DNA of 64,000 bases from Granulicella paludicola (GCF_025685545.1 NZ_JAGSYC010000026.1:496001-560000); one strand, 5' to 3'; counted from the first letter of the stretch, positions 1 through 8,856 are shown. The notes: a model not told the origin generated them from the sequence alone. Made by a program: numbers and translations.

Positions 1-821
1 TACTTGTATTTTTGCCAGTCGCCGCCATACAGCGTGACCTGGGTTGAAGCCAGGACTGCACCTGTCGCGTCGCTTACCAGCTTCGCCGTTAGAACGTCGA
101 GACCCTCCGCCTTCGCATAAAAGCCTCCCTCGTATCGGGTATGCGAACGCACTGGAATTCCCCAGTAGCCGACATTGCTCAGCCCCGCCTCGTTGCCCTC
201 CGAAGCCTCGTCGATCTTCAGCTTCAAGCTCGTCGGCAGCGCCTTACTCGGCCCTGCTTCCTTGTCTATCTTGGCCTCGGCCTTCGCATCGCCATTGCGG
301 ATCAGTCCCCAGCCCTCCACGCCCGCCCAGTTATTGCGGAAGGTGTGGTTGCTCAACAGCTGGGCGTAGAGACCACCGTCATATGAGTGGTTGATCTCCT
401 CGGTCATAAGGCCATAGAGCATCGAACTCACCGGCTTGCCAGCATCCTGGGCATCGATGGTCAACGTAGCTGTGCCCACAGCACCGCCACCAAGCTGAAT
501 CGCGCGTGTCCCTTTGAGCAGAGGTGTAACCCGCTGTGTCTCTAAGTGTTGACCATCGAGAACAATGGGTCGGGGTGTCTTCGCCACATGTACCGTCGCA
601 GCCTTGGTCGAAGGTGCAGCGGCCACTGGCTCTGCAAGCGTGATGGGCTTAGGCGTCTTTGCGACGTGCGCGGGCTTGGTGGACGCAGTGGAAGCTGCAA
701 GAGCATCCGGATCTGTCAGCGTAATCGGATGCACAGACTGAGCAGCACTGCCGGCACAGAGAACCGCCGCCACACACAGACCTAAGGAAAGACGGCTCTT
801 CACCACGTCAGAAAACATCAT
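1..821 (-). CDS. GH51-type alpha-L-arabinofuranosidase, N-terminal part (runs off left edge)
   Basis: This is an open frame of 273 codons with no stop before the window edge, so the C-terminal catalytic part is missing. Residues 1-28 look like a signal peptide ending near AGSAAQS. A linker of about 100 residues carries two HVAKTP(K/R)PI repeats (near 52-60 and 78-86). From about residue 133 the sequence SMLYGLMTEEINHSYDGG matches the conserved start of secreted GH51 arabinofuranosidases, followed by the carbohydrate-binding-like sandwich. The family releases arabinose from arabinan and arabinoxylan. The first of two adjacent ATGs is chosen because GGAG lies about 10 nt upstream. A LacI-type operator lies 17-30 nt upstream. 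The family call is firm in type, but the active site is not visible here. Confidence 0.8.
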   Translation of the reverse strand, partial: MMFSDVVKSRLSLGLCVAAVLCAGSAAQSVHPITLTDPDALAASTASTKPAHVAKTPKPITLAEPVAAAPSTKAATVHVAKTPRPIVLDGQHLETQRVTPLLKGTRAIQLGGGAVGTATLTIDAQDAGKPVSSMLYGLMTEEINHSYDGGLYAQLLSNHTFRNNWAGVEGWGLIRNGDAKAEAKIDKEAGPSKALPTSLKLKIDEASEGNEAGLSNVGYWGIPVRSHTRYEGGFYAKAEGLDVLTAKLVSDATGAVLASTQVTLYGGDWQKYK

Positions 822-837
822 TGCGCACAATCTCCGT

Positions 838-851
838 TGAAATCGGTTTCA
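838..851. promoter_or_regulatory. Putative LacI/GalR-family operator
   Basis: TGAAATCGGTTTCA is a near-perfect palindrome with a central CG and a 6/7 match between half-sites, the usual form of LacI-family sugar-regulator operators. It lies just upstream of the arabinofuranosidase start at 821, where a bound repressor would block transcription. Control by arabinose or arabino-oligosaccharide is inference. The divergent deaminase gene starts at 917. Confidence 0.55.
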
Positions 852-916
852 GGCTCGAATGCATTCTACCCGACCAACCTTGCCGCTGACTCGCTCGCTT
901 GTATGCTTGAACCAAG

Positions 917-1378
917 ATGTCGACCCCTTTTGCTCCTGATTACTCCGCCATGCTCCTTGTCGCACTCGAAGAAGCCCACGCAGGCCTAGCCGAGGGCGGA
1001 CTCCCCATCGGCGCCGCGATCTTCCATACGGACGGCACGCTCATCAGCCGCGGCCACAACCGCCGCGTGCAACAGTCCGACCCTAGCATCCACGGTGAAA
1101 CCGACGCCTTCCGCAACGCCGGCCGCCAGAAGAGCTACCGCGATCTCATCATGGTGACTACGCTCGCGCCCTGCTGGTATTGCTCCGGCCTTATTAAGCA
1201 GTTCGGCTTTCAGACTGTGGTCGTCGGCGAGAGCCAGAACTTTTCCGGCGGCGAGCATTGGCTCCGTGAACTCGGCATCAACATCATCGACCTCGCCGAT
1301 CCCGCCTGCATCGACATGATGCGCACCTTCATCGCCGACCACCCGGCGCTGTGGAACGAAGATATCGGCGTCGACTAG
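917..1378 (+). CDS. Yeast-type cytosine deaminase (nucleoside/cytosine deaminase family)
   Basis: The 153-residue zinc deaminase has H59-G-E61 and P85-C86-x-x-C89, giving the zinc ligands and catalytic glutamate, plus N48 of the substrate pocket. It resembles fungal Fcy1 cytosine deaminase along its length: GGLPIGAAI near 27-35, RGHNRR near 45-50, VVGESQNF, and a C-terminal W-x-EDIG like the yeast protein, whose terminal Asp contacts the base. The expected reaction is cytosine to uracil, although guanine or another base is possible in this superfamily. A nucleobase permease lies 630 bp downstream, which supports a role in base salvage. Its stop overlaps the stop of the convergent cupin gene in a shared CTAG. 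Confidence 0.8.
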   Translation: MSTPFAPDYSAMLLVALEEAHAGLAEGGLPIGAAIFHTDGTLISRGHNRRVQQSDPSIHGETDAFRNAGRQKSYRDLIMVTTLAPCWYCSGLIKQFGFQTVVVGESQNFSGGEHWLRELGINIIDLADPACIDMMRTFIADHPALWNEDIGVD

Positions 1379-1935
1379 ATCTTCTTCGTCAAGGCTCGAA
1401 TCCGTTCCGACTCATGCGGCCACTTCGCGATCAGCTCCTCCGCCGTCGCATCCTGATAGTCCACGAACTCAAACCCCGGACTCACCGTACACCCCAATAG
1501 AGCCCACTCGCCTTCGAGCAATCGCGAACCCTGCCACACTCCGCGCGGCACCACATGCTGCAGCTTCTGTCCGGCGGCAATGTCCTTGCCTATCAACGTC
1601 ACCTGTGTGGAGCCGTCCTCGAACAGCTGCAGCAACTCCACCGCATCCCCTAGATAGTGATGGAAGATTTCGTCGCTCTGCAGCAGGTGCATCTCGCTGA
1701 AGGTATGCGGCTCCAGCAGGTAATAGATCGCTGTCGACGTCCGACGAGGTCCGTCATAACGCGAACGCTCTGGGTGCCCCATGTCCCGATTCTTGGACGC
1801 GGAATTCCCGCCACCAAACGCCTCCGCCGCTAGAAACTCGGCCGACTCCCACGTCCGCACATACCAACCGCCCTCTTGCGGATGCGGCTGCAACCCCAGT
1901 AGTGTCTTCACCTCGTTAGCTGTCATCTCGGCCAT
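1375..1935 (-). CDS. Cupin family protein, DUF985 (cupin_5)
   Basis: The 186-residue cytosolic cupin starts with LLGLQPHPQEGGWYVRTW and contains STAIYYLLEP, SEMHLLQSDEIFHHY and LLGCTVSPGFEF, all typical of DUF985 cupins of unknown substrate. SD GAGGAG lies 4 nt before the ATG. Between the first motif and STAIYYLL there is an extra segment of about 25-30 residues containing MGHPERSR. It looks like a translated copy of the dispersed CATCCTGAGC-type repeat inserted in frame into a surface loop. It lies between the deaminase and the AzgA permease but on the opposite strand, so no functional link is implied. Confidence 0.8.
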   Translation of the reverse strand: MAEMTANEVKTLLGLQPHPQEGGWYVRTWESAEFLAAEAFGGGNSASKNRDMGHPERSRYDGPRRTSTAIYYLLEPHTFSEMHLLQSDEIFHHYLGDAVELLQLFEDGSTQVTLIGKDIAAGQKLQHVVPRGVWQGSRLLEGEWALLGCTVSPGFEFVDYQDATAEELIAKWPHESERIRALTKKI

Positions 1936-2009
1936 AGCACTCCTCTACGCTATTCTTTACGAAACTGTTCGCAACAACCACTCTCTGCCGCGAGGACCTA
2001 CCGCCCGCT

Positions 2010-3317
2010 ATGCGCACTCGTCTCGAAACCTACTTCAAGTTCGCAGAGCACCAGGCCACCTGGCGCACCGAAATCCTCGCAGGCCTCACCACCTTCATCA
2101 CGATGGCCTACATTATCTTCGTGAATCCGGCCATTCTCTCGCAGACCGGGATGCCCCTCGCGGCGGTCACCACCTCCACGTGCCTCTGTGCAGCCCTTGG
2201 CAGCATTCTTATGGGCGTCATCGCGAACTACCCGCTCGCCCTCGCTCCTGGCATGGGCCTCAACGCCTACTTCACGTACACCGTCGTCAAGGGCATGGGC
2301 GTCAGCTGGCAGACCGCCCTCGGCGCTGTCTTTCTGTCCGGAGTTATCTTTCTGCTGCTCACCTTCGGAGGCATCCGTCAGCGCCTCGTCGGCGCGATTC
2401 CGCATCAGCTGCACGCCTCCGTTGCCGGAGGCATCGGCCTCTTCATCGCCTTCATCGGCCTGCACAATGCAGGCATTATCGTACCCAGCGCAGCGACGGT
2501 CGTCACGCTCGGCAACATGCACTCTCCCGCCGTGCTGCTCGCCATCTTCGGTATCGTGCTCATCGCCATCCTGCAGGCCTATCGCGTCAAGGCCTCCATG
2601 CTCATCGGAGTCCTCGCCACCCTCGCGCTAGGCATCGCGTTGCATCAGGTAAAGTACCAGCCCAGCACCTTCAATCCCATGGCGATTCGCGACACCGCCT
2701 TCCATCTCGACATCCGCGGCGCACTCAAGATGAACGCCCTTGAGATCATCTTCGTCTTCCTCTTCGTCGACCTCTTCGACAACATCGGAACGCTGGTGGC
2801 CGTGACCGAGCGCGCCGGGCTGATCGCGGAGGATCACACCATCCCGCGCCTCGACAAGATCTTCTTCGCCGACGCCACCTCCACGGTCATCGGCTCGCTC
2901 GCCGGTACCAGCACGGTCACCAGCTATATCGAGTCTTCCGCAGGCGTCGCCGCCGGAGGCCGCACCGGCGTCACAGCCATCACCACCGGCATCCTCTTCT
3001 TCATTGCCATCTTTGTCGCGCCCGTCGTCGGAGCGATCCCAGACTTCGCTACCGCGCCCGCGCTCATCCTCGTCGGCGCGCTCATGGTCGCCGGGGCCGC
3101 GCGCATCAACTGGGACGAGCCCACCATCGCCATCCCCAGCTTTCTCACCCTCATCACCATCCCGCTCACCTACTCCATTGCGACGGGCCTCAGCTTCGGC
3201 CTCATCAGCTTCGCGATTCTTGAGCTCGCCACCGGCAAGGGGCGCCGCGAACACTGGATGCTGTATTTGCTGGCGCTGCTTTTCCTGGGCCGATTCATCT
3301 ACCTGCACGCCAGCTAG
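2010..3317 (+). CDS. NCS2-family purine permease, AzgA/PbuG type
   Basis: The 435-residue polytopic membrane protein starts with the AzgA signature (TYFKF near the N-terminus, then GLTTFITMAYIIFVNP near 27-42) and has roughly 12-14 hydrophobic segments. NLALAPGMGLNAYF-like sequence (ALAPGMGLNAYF, near 76-87) and SLAGTSTVTSYIESSAGV near 297 are conserved substrate-site regions of the AzgA subgroup, which imports adenine, guanine and hypoxanthine by proton symport. Together with the upstream deaminase it suggests nucleobase scavenging. The exact substrate cannot be read from sequence. Confidence 0.9.
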   Translation: MRTRLETYFKFAEHQATWRTEILAGLTTFITMAYIIFVNPAILSQTGMPLAAVTTSTCLCAALGSILMGVIANYPLALAPGMGLNAYFTYTVVKGMGVSWQTALGAVFLSGVIFLLLTFGGIRQRLVGAIPHQLHASVAGGIGLFIAFIGLHNAGIIVPSAATVVTLGNMHSPAVLLAIFGIVLIAILQAYRVKASMLIGVLATLALGIALHQVKYQPSTFNPMAIRDTAFHLDIRGALKMNALEIIFVFLFVDLFDNIGTLVAVTERAGLIAEDHTIPRLDKIFFADATSTVIGSLAGTSTVTSYIESSAGVAAGGRTGVTAITTGILFFIAIFVAPVVGAIPDFATAPALILVGALMVAGAARINWDEPTIAIPSFLTLITIPLTYSIATGLSFGLISFAILELATGKGRREHWMLYLLALLFLGRFIYLHAS

Positions 3318-3404
3318 GTCTAAAATCCAGAAGGTCGATCGCTACTCGGCGACCTTCGCATCTCACCTCTCGTCAGTCGCATCTCACTCAGCAAGGAGAA
3401 ATAC

Positions 3405-3833
3405 ATGGACCGCAAAGCAACAGCCATCTGGAACGGCGACCTCAAGGCCGGCAAGGGCAGCATCACTACGCAGAGCACCACTCTCAACGAAACGCAGTAC
3501 AGCTTCAAGAGCCGCTTCGAAGAGGGCGTGGGTACGAACCCCGAAGAGCTCATTGCAGCCGCGCACTCCGGCTGCTACTCCATGGCCTTCGCCAACGCGC
3601 TCGCCGAAGCGGGTCACGTCGCCATCTCCGTCGAAACCACCGCTATCGTCACGCTGAACCCTGCAGCGGAAGGCGGCCCGACCATCACCAAGATCCACCT
3701 CATCAACAAGTCTGAGGTTCCCGGCATCGACAAGGCCAAGTTCGACGAGATCGCTGCTGCCGCCAAGGCAGGCTGTCCGGTTTCGAAGGTTCTCAAAGCC
3801 GCAGAGATCACTCTCGACGCCACCCTCGTCTAA
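3405..3833 (+). CDS. OsmC-family organic hydroperoxide reductase
   Basis: The 142-residue OsmC/Ohr-fold protein has the two conserved cysteines C57 (AAHSGCYSM) and C124 (KAGCPVS) that form the peroxidatic pair, and EGVGTNPEELIAAA ahead of the first. OsmC proteins reduce organic hydroperoxides in the cytosol. The sequence resembles OsmC more than Ohr. The start is well set by AAGGAG 6 nt before the ATG. A strong bidirectional terminator follows at 3915. Confidence 0.92.
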   Translation: MDRKATAIWNGDLKAGKGSITTQSTTLNETQYSFKSRFEEGVGTNPEELIAAAHSGCYSMAFANALAEAGHVAISVETTAIVTLNPAAEGGPTITKIHLINKSEVPGIDKAKFDEIAAAAKAGCPVSKVLKAAEITLDATLV

Positions 3834-3850
3834 AAACTTCTTTCAACCTT

Positions 3851-3880
3851 GTCATCCTGACCCGCAGGCGGAGGAAGTGC
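3851..3880 (+). repeat. Dispersed CATCCTGAGC-type repeat copy
   Basis: GTCATCCTGACCCGCAGGCG followed by GAGGAAGTGC is a member of the short dispersed repeat also seen near 11336, 11785, 37480, 37534, 37594 and 41573. Here it sits in the 3' untranslated region of the OsmC gene, before the terminator. Confidence 0.6.
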
Positions 3881-3914
3881 TTTACCGAACTGACACAGGT
3901 CTCATCACTACAAA

Positions 3915-3947
3915 CGCAAAAGCCCGCCATATCGGCGGGCTTTTGCG
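3915..3947. terminator. Bidirectional intrinsic terminator
   Basis: A perfect 14-bp stem (CGCAAAAGCCCGCC with its complement) encloses a 5-nt loop ATATC. The A-tract on one side and T-tract on the other allow function both for the OsmC gene (+) and the small secreted-protein gene ending at 4020 (-). Confidence 0.85.
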
Positions 3948-4019
3948 ATTACACCTAGTGCAGCTGCCAGTGTTATCCAGATCCAGCCTCCTTGCTTATT
4001 CACCAGATTGCTGCCCTAT

Positions 4020-4415
4020 CTACGGTTGCGGTGATTCAACGGGTTTCGCAGGCGGCTGGGCAGCGGAGCCAAGCTTCGTCAGCGATTCATCGACACGCTT
4101 TTTTAATGCGTCTACATCGTCATTCACGAGGCCACTGTATGAGGTTTGGACCTGAAGCTCGCATCCGGTAGGAATTGTATTCAGCACCAGCGAATTGATG
4201 CGCTTTCCGGTGAGGAAGCCGCCAATGTTATAGGACGCTGTCAGTTCTTCGTTCGAAATTCCGATGATGCCGTACTTGCCGGAGTTGCGAAGCGTGTCCT
4301 TGACCGCAGGCCACAAAACATTGCACGGCTGGGAATAGTTGAACTTGTGCGTTTTTGCGAGGGCGGGTGTGGCTACACCTATGGCGAGCGCGAGCGGAAC
4401 TATTTTCTTGAGCAA
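4020..4415 (-). CDS. Small secreted hypothetical protein
   Basis: The 131-residue product has a signal peptide (LLKKIVPLALAIGVATPALA). The mature part has two cysteines (SQPCNVLW, PTGCELQ), a stretch NEELTASYNIGGFLTG and a Pro-rich tail PPAKPVESP. The family is not recognised beyond a general periplasmic hypothetical. The start is taken as TTG at 4415 because AGGAG lies 5 nt upstream and the signal peptide begins there. The longer ATG frame from 4526 would overlap the next gene and lack an SD. Confidence 0.65.
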   Translation of the reverse strand: MLKKIVPLALAIGVATPALAKTHKFNYSQPCNVLWPAVKDTLRNSGKYGIIGISNEELTASYNIGGFLTGKRINSLVLNTIPTGCELQVQTSYSGLVNDDVDALKKRVDESLTKLGSAAQPPAKPVESPQP

Positions 4416-4488
4416 GGCTTCTCCTTGAACCGACGGCTGGAAGGATTTCCTGTGGCGCTGGGGTTGCTCGCGAAAGTATAAGACATCT

Positions 4489-5457
4489 TTAGTGGGCGTG
4501 GCTGTGCGAGTGGCCGCCCGCCCCATGATGATGGTGCGAGTGCCCGTCGATCACATCCGGCACCGGCGGCGAGCTGCAACCGTCGACCGTCGGACAGTCC
4601 GTGACTTCGATCTGGATCGTCGTGTGATGAATGCCGTGGTGATCGCGCAGCTCGTGGTTCAGCCGCTCCAGCACCGTCTCGCTGTCCGCCAGCTGCATCT
4701 CGATCACCTGGACGTGACATGCGAGCGCGTGGCTCTGCGAAGTCAAGCTCCAGATGTGCAGGTCATGCACATTCACCACGCCTTCGATCGACTGCATCGC
4801 CGCGCGAATCTCACCCAGGTCCAGCGACTTCGGCGTACCTTCCAGCAGAATATGCAGCGTCTCCTTCACGATGCCCCAGCTGCTCAGCAGGATCATGCCC
4901 GAGATGATCACGGACAGCACCGGATCGATCCACTGCAGGTGGGTCAGCTGAATCAGGAACCCGCCCACGATCACGGCCGCGGTCGAAATCGTATCGCCCA
5001 GCATGTGCAGGAACACGCTCCGTATGTTTACATCGCCGGAGAACTTATAGAGCAGCGCGGCAATCGCTCCGTTCATCAGCACGCCTGCCGCCGCAACGAT
5101 CATCATCAGGTGCGGTTCCACCGTCACCGGATGGAAGAACCGTCCGATCGCTGCAATCAAAATCCACGCTGCCAGCACCATCAGGCTCAGTGCATTCACA
5201 AACCCTGCCAGAACGCCCGCGCGCTGATACCCAAATGTGCGCGTGTCGGTGGCCGGCCGCGTCTGCAGCCAGACCGCCACAAAGCTCAGCCCCAGAGCCG
5301 CGAAGTCCGACACATTGTGTCCCGCCTCAGAGATCAGCGCGAGCGAGTGCGCGCGCAGGCCGAAGAACAGCGTTGCAGCGATATACAGCGCCGTCAGCAA
5401 CAGCGAAAATTTGAGGATTCGCTGCATCCCGCCACTCGGTTTGGCCACCATGTGCAT
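4489..5457 (-). CDS. Cation diffusion facilitator (zinc exporter, CzcD/ZitB type)
   Basis: The 322-residue inner-membrane CDF transporter has six TM segments. The metal site is visible as H47-x3-D51 (GHNVSDFA) in TM2 and H151-x3-D155 (HMLGDTIST) in TM5, the HD/HD arrangement of ZitB and CzcD that favours Zn(II)/Cd(II). A cytoplasmic domain follows (VHDLHIWSLTS near 232). The C-terminus is a His-rich tail (GHSHHHHGAGGHSHSHAH) that probably binds zinc. It exports zinc in exchange for protons. The start could be at M1 or M3. Confidence 0.9.
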   Translation of the reverse strand: MHMVAKPSGGMQRILKFSLLLTALYIAATLFFGLRAHSLALISEAGHNVSDFAALGLSFVAVWLQTRPATDTRTFGYQRAGVLAGFVNALSLMVLAAWILIAAIGRFFHPVTVEPHLMMIVAAAGVLMNGAIAALLYKFSGDVNIRSVFLHMLGDTISTAAVIVGGFLIQLTHLQWIDPVLSVIISGMILLSSWGIVKETLHILLEGTPKSLDLGEIRAAMQSIEGVVNVHDLHIWSLTSQSHALACHVQVIEMQLADSETVLERLNHELRDHHGIHHTTIQIEVTDCPTVDGCSSPPVPDVIDGHSHHHHGAGGHSHSHAH

Positions 5458-5532
5458 ATTCCGATTGTAGTCTGAGCGTCCCCAGCCGCCTGCGCCGCAT
5501 CCAAAAGCAAATCAGTTTTGGGAGAGTCGCCA

Positions 5533-6249
5533 ATGAAGATCAAACCCATATCGCAGCACGGCATGCAGCTCACACGCTTCGGCCTGATGAACTGCTATCT
5601 CGTACGCGAAAGCGATGGCTTCACCCTGATCGACACCACGATCGGTGGCTCCGGCGACCAGATTCTCGCTGCGGCCCGCAGCCTGGACGCTCCCATTCGC
5701 CGCATACTTCTCACCCACGCACATGTGGACCACATCGGCGCCCTCGACGAACTAGCCACCAAACTCCCGGGTGTGCAGGTCGCCATCGGAGACCGCGAAT
5801 CGCTGATGCTGCCCAAGCCGCCGAAGCAGAACCTCAATCCGTTACCCGGCGAACCGCCCTGCAAGCTCAAAGGCGGCTACCCCGGCGCAAACACGCCAGC
5901 AACGCATCTGATCTCCGCACAGGAGCTGTTCGGATCGCTGCGCTGCCTCGCCACCGAAGGCCACACACCCGGCCACATGAGCTTCCTCGACGAGCGCGAC
6001 GGCACTCTGTACACCGGCGATGCGATGGTCACGGTCGGCGGCAAGCCACACGTTCCCGGCTACGGCCCCTGGTTTTTCCCGCTACCCAAATTCGCGACGT
6101 GGGATAGACCCACGTCCGTGGCCGTCATCCAGCGTCTGATTAGCGATCCGCCTCTCATTGCGATCGCCCGCCTCGCTCCTGGGCACGGTCCGGTGCTTGA
6201 GGGTGGCCGTAACCTTCTTGAAGCGGCGCTCCTCGAAGTAAAGGCATAG
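5533..6249 (+). CDS. MBL-fold metallo-hydrolase
   Basis: The 238-residue metallo-beta-lactamase-fold enzyme has the zinc motif H62-x-H64-x-D66-H67 (THAHVDH), then GHTPGH near 148, TGDAM near 165 and a final GHG. No signal peptide is seen, so it is probably cytosolic. It resembles glyoxalase II-like or general MBL hydrolases, and the substrate is unknown. ATG 5533 is preferred to an upstream in-frame TTG at 5518 because GGGAGAG lies about 6 nt before it. It is divergent from the CDF exporter. Confidence 0.8.
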   Translation: MKIKPISQHGMQLTRFGLMNCYLVRESDGFTLIDTTIGGSGDQILAAARSLDAPIRRILLTHAHVDHIGALDELATKLPGVQVAIGDRESLMLPKPPKQNLNPLPGEPPCKLKGGYPGANTPATHLISAQELFGSLRCLATEGHTPGHMSFLDERDGTLYTGDAMVTVGGKPHVPGYGPWFFPLPKFATWDRPTSVAVIQRLISDPPLIAIARLAPGHGPVLEGGRNLLEAALLEVKA

Positions 6250-6259
6250 ATAGCGGGCC

Positions 6260-7702
6260 TTACTTCGTGGGGCAGGAGCATTCGACAAAGCTCTTCGTCG
6301 TATCGTTCGTCAGCGAGCACGCATACGCAGGCCATACGATGCCCAGCGCCGCCGCCCGCAGGTTCAGGCCACCGGCGTTGCCGCTGGGGAAGTAGAAGCT
6401 CTCATAAGCCTGCGTCTGCGGGCTCTGGCTGGTGCGGTCGGCGAGGAAGCCATCCATGATGGCCTTAAGCGACGCTGCAGAATAGTCCGGCTGCTTGTAG
6501 GTGGTGGAGTAAGTGTATTCGGGTGACCACTTGCTTGCGATGCCGGTAAGGTTGGTCGCCACATACACCGTGTAGTCGAGCAACACGGCTTTCGCCGGAT
6601 CGACCGAGCCGATCGTAAACGCCGGATGATTCCCATTGACTGGCGAGATCGACGGAACGAGCTTACCGGGTGCCCCACCTGTGCCTGACCTCGCCGTGTA
6701 GAGCTTCATCTCGTCCATGTGGGTATGCCCCAGCAGAACGAGGGAGATCACATCCGCGTAATCCGCAAGCGTATCGGCAAAGAGCTCGGAGTTGAGAAAG
6801 AGTGCGGGATCGGTGTAGGGGCAGGCGCCTGCAGACTGCTTCTTCGTGAAAGTGGAGTAGGCGTCGATACCCGGAGGGATGTGCGCCATAATCCAGATGC
6901 GCTGATGTTTAGAGCGGGCTTCGTCGAGCTGCCGGCGCAGCCAGGCAGTTTGAGCCGCACCTGCCTCTGGAGCGGACCTTCCATCGCAGGCGACGTACTT
7001 CTTCGCCTCGAAGATATCCTGCATCACCAGCAAGAGCGTGTTTTTGAACGGTGCGGGAAGCTTCACACTGTAGTCGCCGTAGGTGGAGAACTCAGCAGAG
7101 ATGCTCGCGGAGTTGGCTTTGTCGAGCGCAACGGCCGCGAAGGTCTTGCCATCCTTGGAGAGGTAACTGCTGCTGGAGTCTTCGCGATAATCCTTGCATC
7201 CTGAGTCATTATTGCCCAAGGAGAGATAGATAGGGGTCTTGGGAAAGCTGACATGCAGTTGCTGCGCGACGAATGCTACAGTCTTCGCTGCAAAATCGGA
7301 GTAGTCACGCTCCGAGCCCTTGGGGACGAGAGCTTTATAGCGGCAGTCAAACTGATGGGCCATCAGGTCGCCGGAGACGGTGATAAACAGTGGTGCAGGT
7401 AGCTGCTTCTGTTCGGCGGCGAGCGAACTGCTGAGCAACGTATAGCTTGTGTCGGAGCCGCGCGCGTTGCAGGTGGACTGCAGTTGTTCGTAGGCCTGCT
7501 CATCCATGGGCGTCGTGGGCGTGGCGAGGATTGAGGGCCAGTCTTCCACCTTCGCGGCGACAAGCTTTGGAACGAGTGTCGGGTTCTGGAAGGGATCGAA
7601 GTGAATGTCCGAAAGCATCAGGACAGGCTCGGGCTTCGGCTTCTGCGAGTATGCAGTCAGCGTGACGGAAAGAAGGAGCAGGCTGGGCAGAAGGCGGCGC
7701 AT
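6260..7702 (-). CDS. Secreted metallophosphoesterase, acid-sphingomyelinase-like
   Basis: The 480-residue product has a signal peptide (RRLLPSLLLLSVTLTAYSQ) and calcineurin-type motifs: SD32-I-H34-FDP, SGDLMAHQ, LGNND, MAHIPPG and LGHTHMDE. The order, length and Cys-rich mature part fit acid-sphingomyelinase-like phosphodiesterases, which act outside the cytoplasm on phosphodiesters. The true substrate is unknown. A longer frame starts at 7768, but the signal peptide begins at 7702. Its stop lies close to the convergent MBL gene. Confidence 0.82.
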   Translation of the reverse strand: MRRLLPSLLLLSVTLTAYSQKPKPEPVLMLSDIHFDPFQNPTLVPKLVAAKVEDWPSILATPTTPMDEQAYEQLQSTCNARGSDTSYTLLSSSLAAEQKQLPAPLFITVSGDLMAHQFDCRYKALVPKGSERDYSDFAAKTVAFVAQQLHVSFPKTPIYLSLGNNDSGCKDYREDSSSSYLSKDGKTFAAVALDKANSASISAEFSTYGDYSVKLPAPFKNTLLLVMQDIFEAKKYVACDGRSAPEAGAAQTAWLRRQLDEARSKHQRIWIMAHIPPGIDAYSTFTKKQSAGACPYTDPALFLNSELFADTLADYADVISLVLLGHTHMDEMKLYTARSGTGGAPGKLVPSISPVNGNHPAFTIGSVDPAKAVLLDYTVYVATNLTGIASKWSPEYTYSTTYKQPDYSAASLKAIMDGFLADRTSQSPQTQAYESFYFPSGNAGGLNLRAAALGIVWPAYACSLTNDTTKSFVECSCPTK

Positions 7703-7797
7703 GCAGGTAGTGTAGCTGGCGAAGCGCAAGGACAGCCTGACGCCCCAGAGAACAGAGCGAACCCACACCTCCGCCCAACCCCGACGCCTGTTATCTA

Positions 7798-8856
7798 ATG
7801 GGTCGTATGAGGCGAATTCCTTTTGAAGACTTGCAGGCGCGCATCGAGCAGGTGCTCATCGCGCTCGGTGTCCCGGCGCAACGTGCCGCTCTCGGTGCAA
7901 GGCTTACCGCAGAAACCGATCGCGACGGCGTAAAGACGCATGGCATTGCGCGATTGCCACGATTTGCGGCGCAGGTGCGCGCAGGTGTGGTGGTGCCGGA
8001 GGCGGTGCCGGAATGCGTGGCAAGATTTGGTGCGATCGAGCGATGGGCAGGGCATCGTGGGCCGGGGAACCTCGCTGCCCATGCAGCGATGGCTCGTGCC
8101 ATGGATCTAGCGAAGGAGTATGGGCTGGGATGCGTGGCTCTGGGCGACACCTCGCACTGGATGCGCGCGGGCAGCTATGGCTGGCAGGCAGCAGAGGCTG
8201 GGTTCGCGGCGATGTGCTGGAGCAATACACTGCCGAATCTGCCGCCATGGGGAGCGAGTTCGCCTGCGCTGGGGAACAATCCGCTGGTGATTGCGGTGCC
8301 CCGGTATAAAAAAGACGGACAAGATCCGGAGGTCATAGCCGAGCATATGGTGCTGGACATCGCGATGAGCCAGTTCAGCTACGGCTCACTGGCAAGCTAT
8401 GCGGCGAAGGGTGAGGCGCTACCGGTGCCGGGCGGATATGACAGCGAGGGCGTGCTGACGACGGATGCAGCGGCGATCGAGCGCTCGCAGCGTGCTCTGC
8501 CAATCGGCTTCTGGAAGGGGTCGGGGCTGAGCTTTGTTCTGGATGTGCTAGGCGCCATGTTGAGCGGCGGCAAGGCTACGCATCAATTTTCTGCGAATGC
8601 ACTGGAAGAGGTTGGGCAGTCGCAGGTATTCCTCGCGATCGCTCCTCAGAGCGTGAGTGCGCTCGGAGAGATGCGCAGCGTAGCTGAGGGTGCGATCGCC
8701 GCTGTGCACGAAGCCACACCGGTTGAAGCCGGGAAGCCTGCGCGCTATCCCGGTGAGGGAGCGCTGCGGTTGCGGGAGGAGAGTCTGCGATTAGGCGTGC
8801 CTGTGGAGGATGCTGCCTGGGAAGGGTTTGTGAAGCTGGAAGAAAGCAAGGTGTAG
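7798..8856 (+). CDS. Malate/L-lactate dehydrogenase superfamily, 2,3-diketo-L-gulonate reductase (YiaK/DlgD)-like
   Basis: The 352-residue NAD(P)H-dependent oxidoreductase has catalytic H48 in KTHGIARLPRF, and matches E. coli YiaK at HWMRAGSYGWQAAEAG, PPWGASSPALGNNPL and GFWKGSGLSFVLDVL. YiaK reduces 2,3-diketo-L-gulonate in L-ascorbate/L-gulonate breakdown. No other gene of that pathway is adjacent, so the physiological substrate is inferred only from similarity. Starts at 7798 and 7807 are both possible. Confidence 0.82.
   Translation: MGRMRRIPFEDLQARIEQVLIALGVPAQRAALGARLTAETDRDGVKTHGIARLPRFAAQVRAGVVVPEAVPECVARFGAIERWAGHRGPGNLAAHAAMARAMDLAKEYGLGCVALGDTSHWMRAGSYGWQAAEAGFAAMCWSNTLPNLPPWGASSPALGNNPLVIAVPRYKKDGQDPEVIAEHMVLDIAMSQFSYGSLASYAAKGEALPVPGGYDSEGVLTTDAAAIERSQRALPIGFWKGSGLSFVLDVLGAMLSGGKATHQFSANALEEVGQSQVFLAIAPQSVSALGEMRSVAEGAIAAVHEATPVEAGKPARYPGEGALRLREESLRLGVPVEDAAWEGFVKLEESKV

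Noticed and set aside
1781-2743. 320-codon plus-strand frame spanning the cupin gene and AzgA gene
   Set aside because: It is Arg/His/Ser/Pro-rich out-of-frame sequence over two supported genes.
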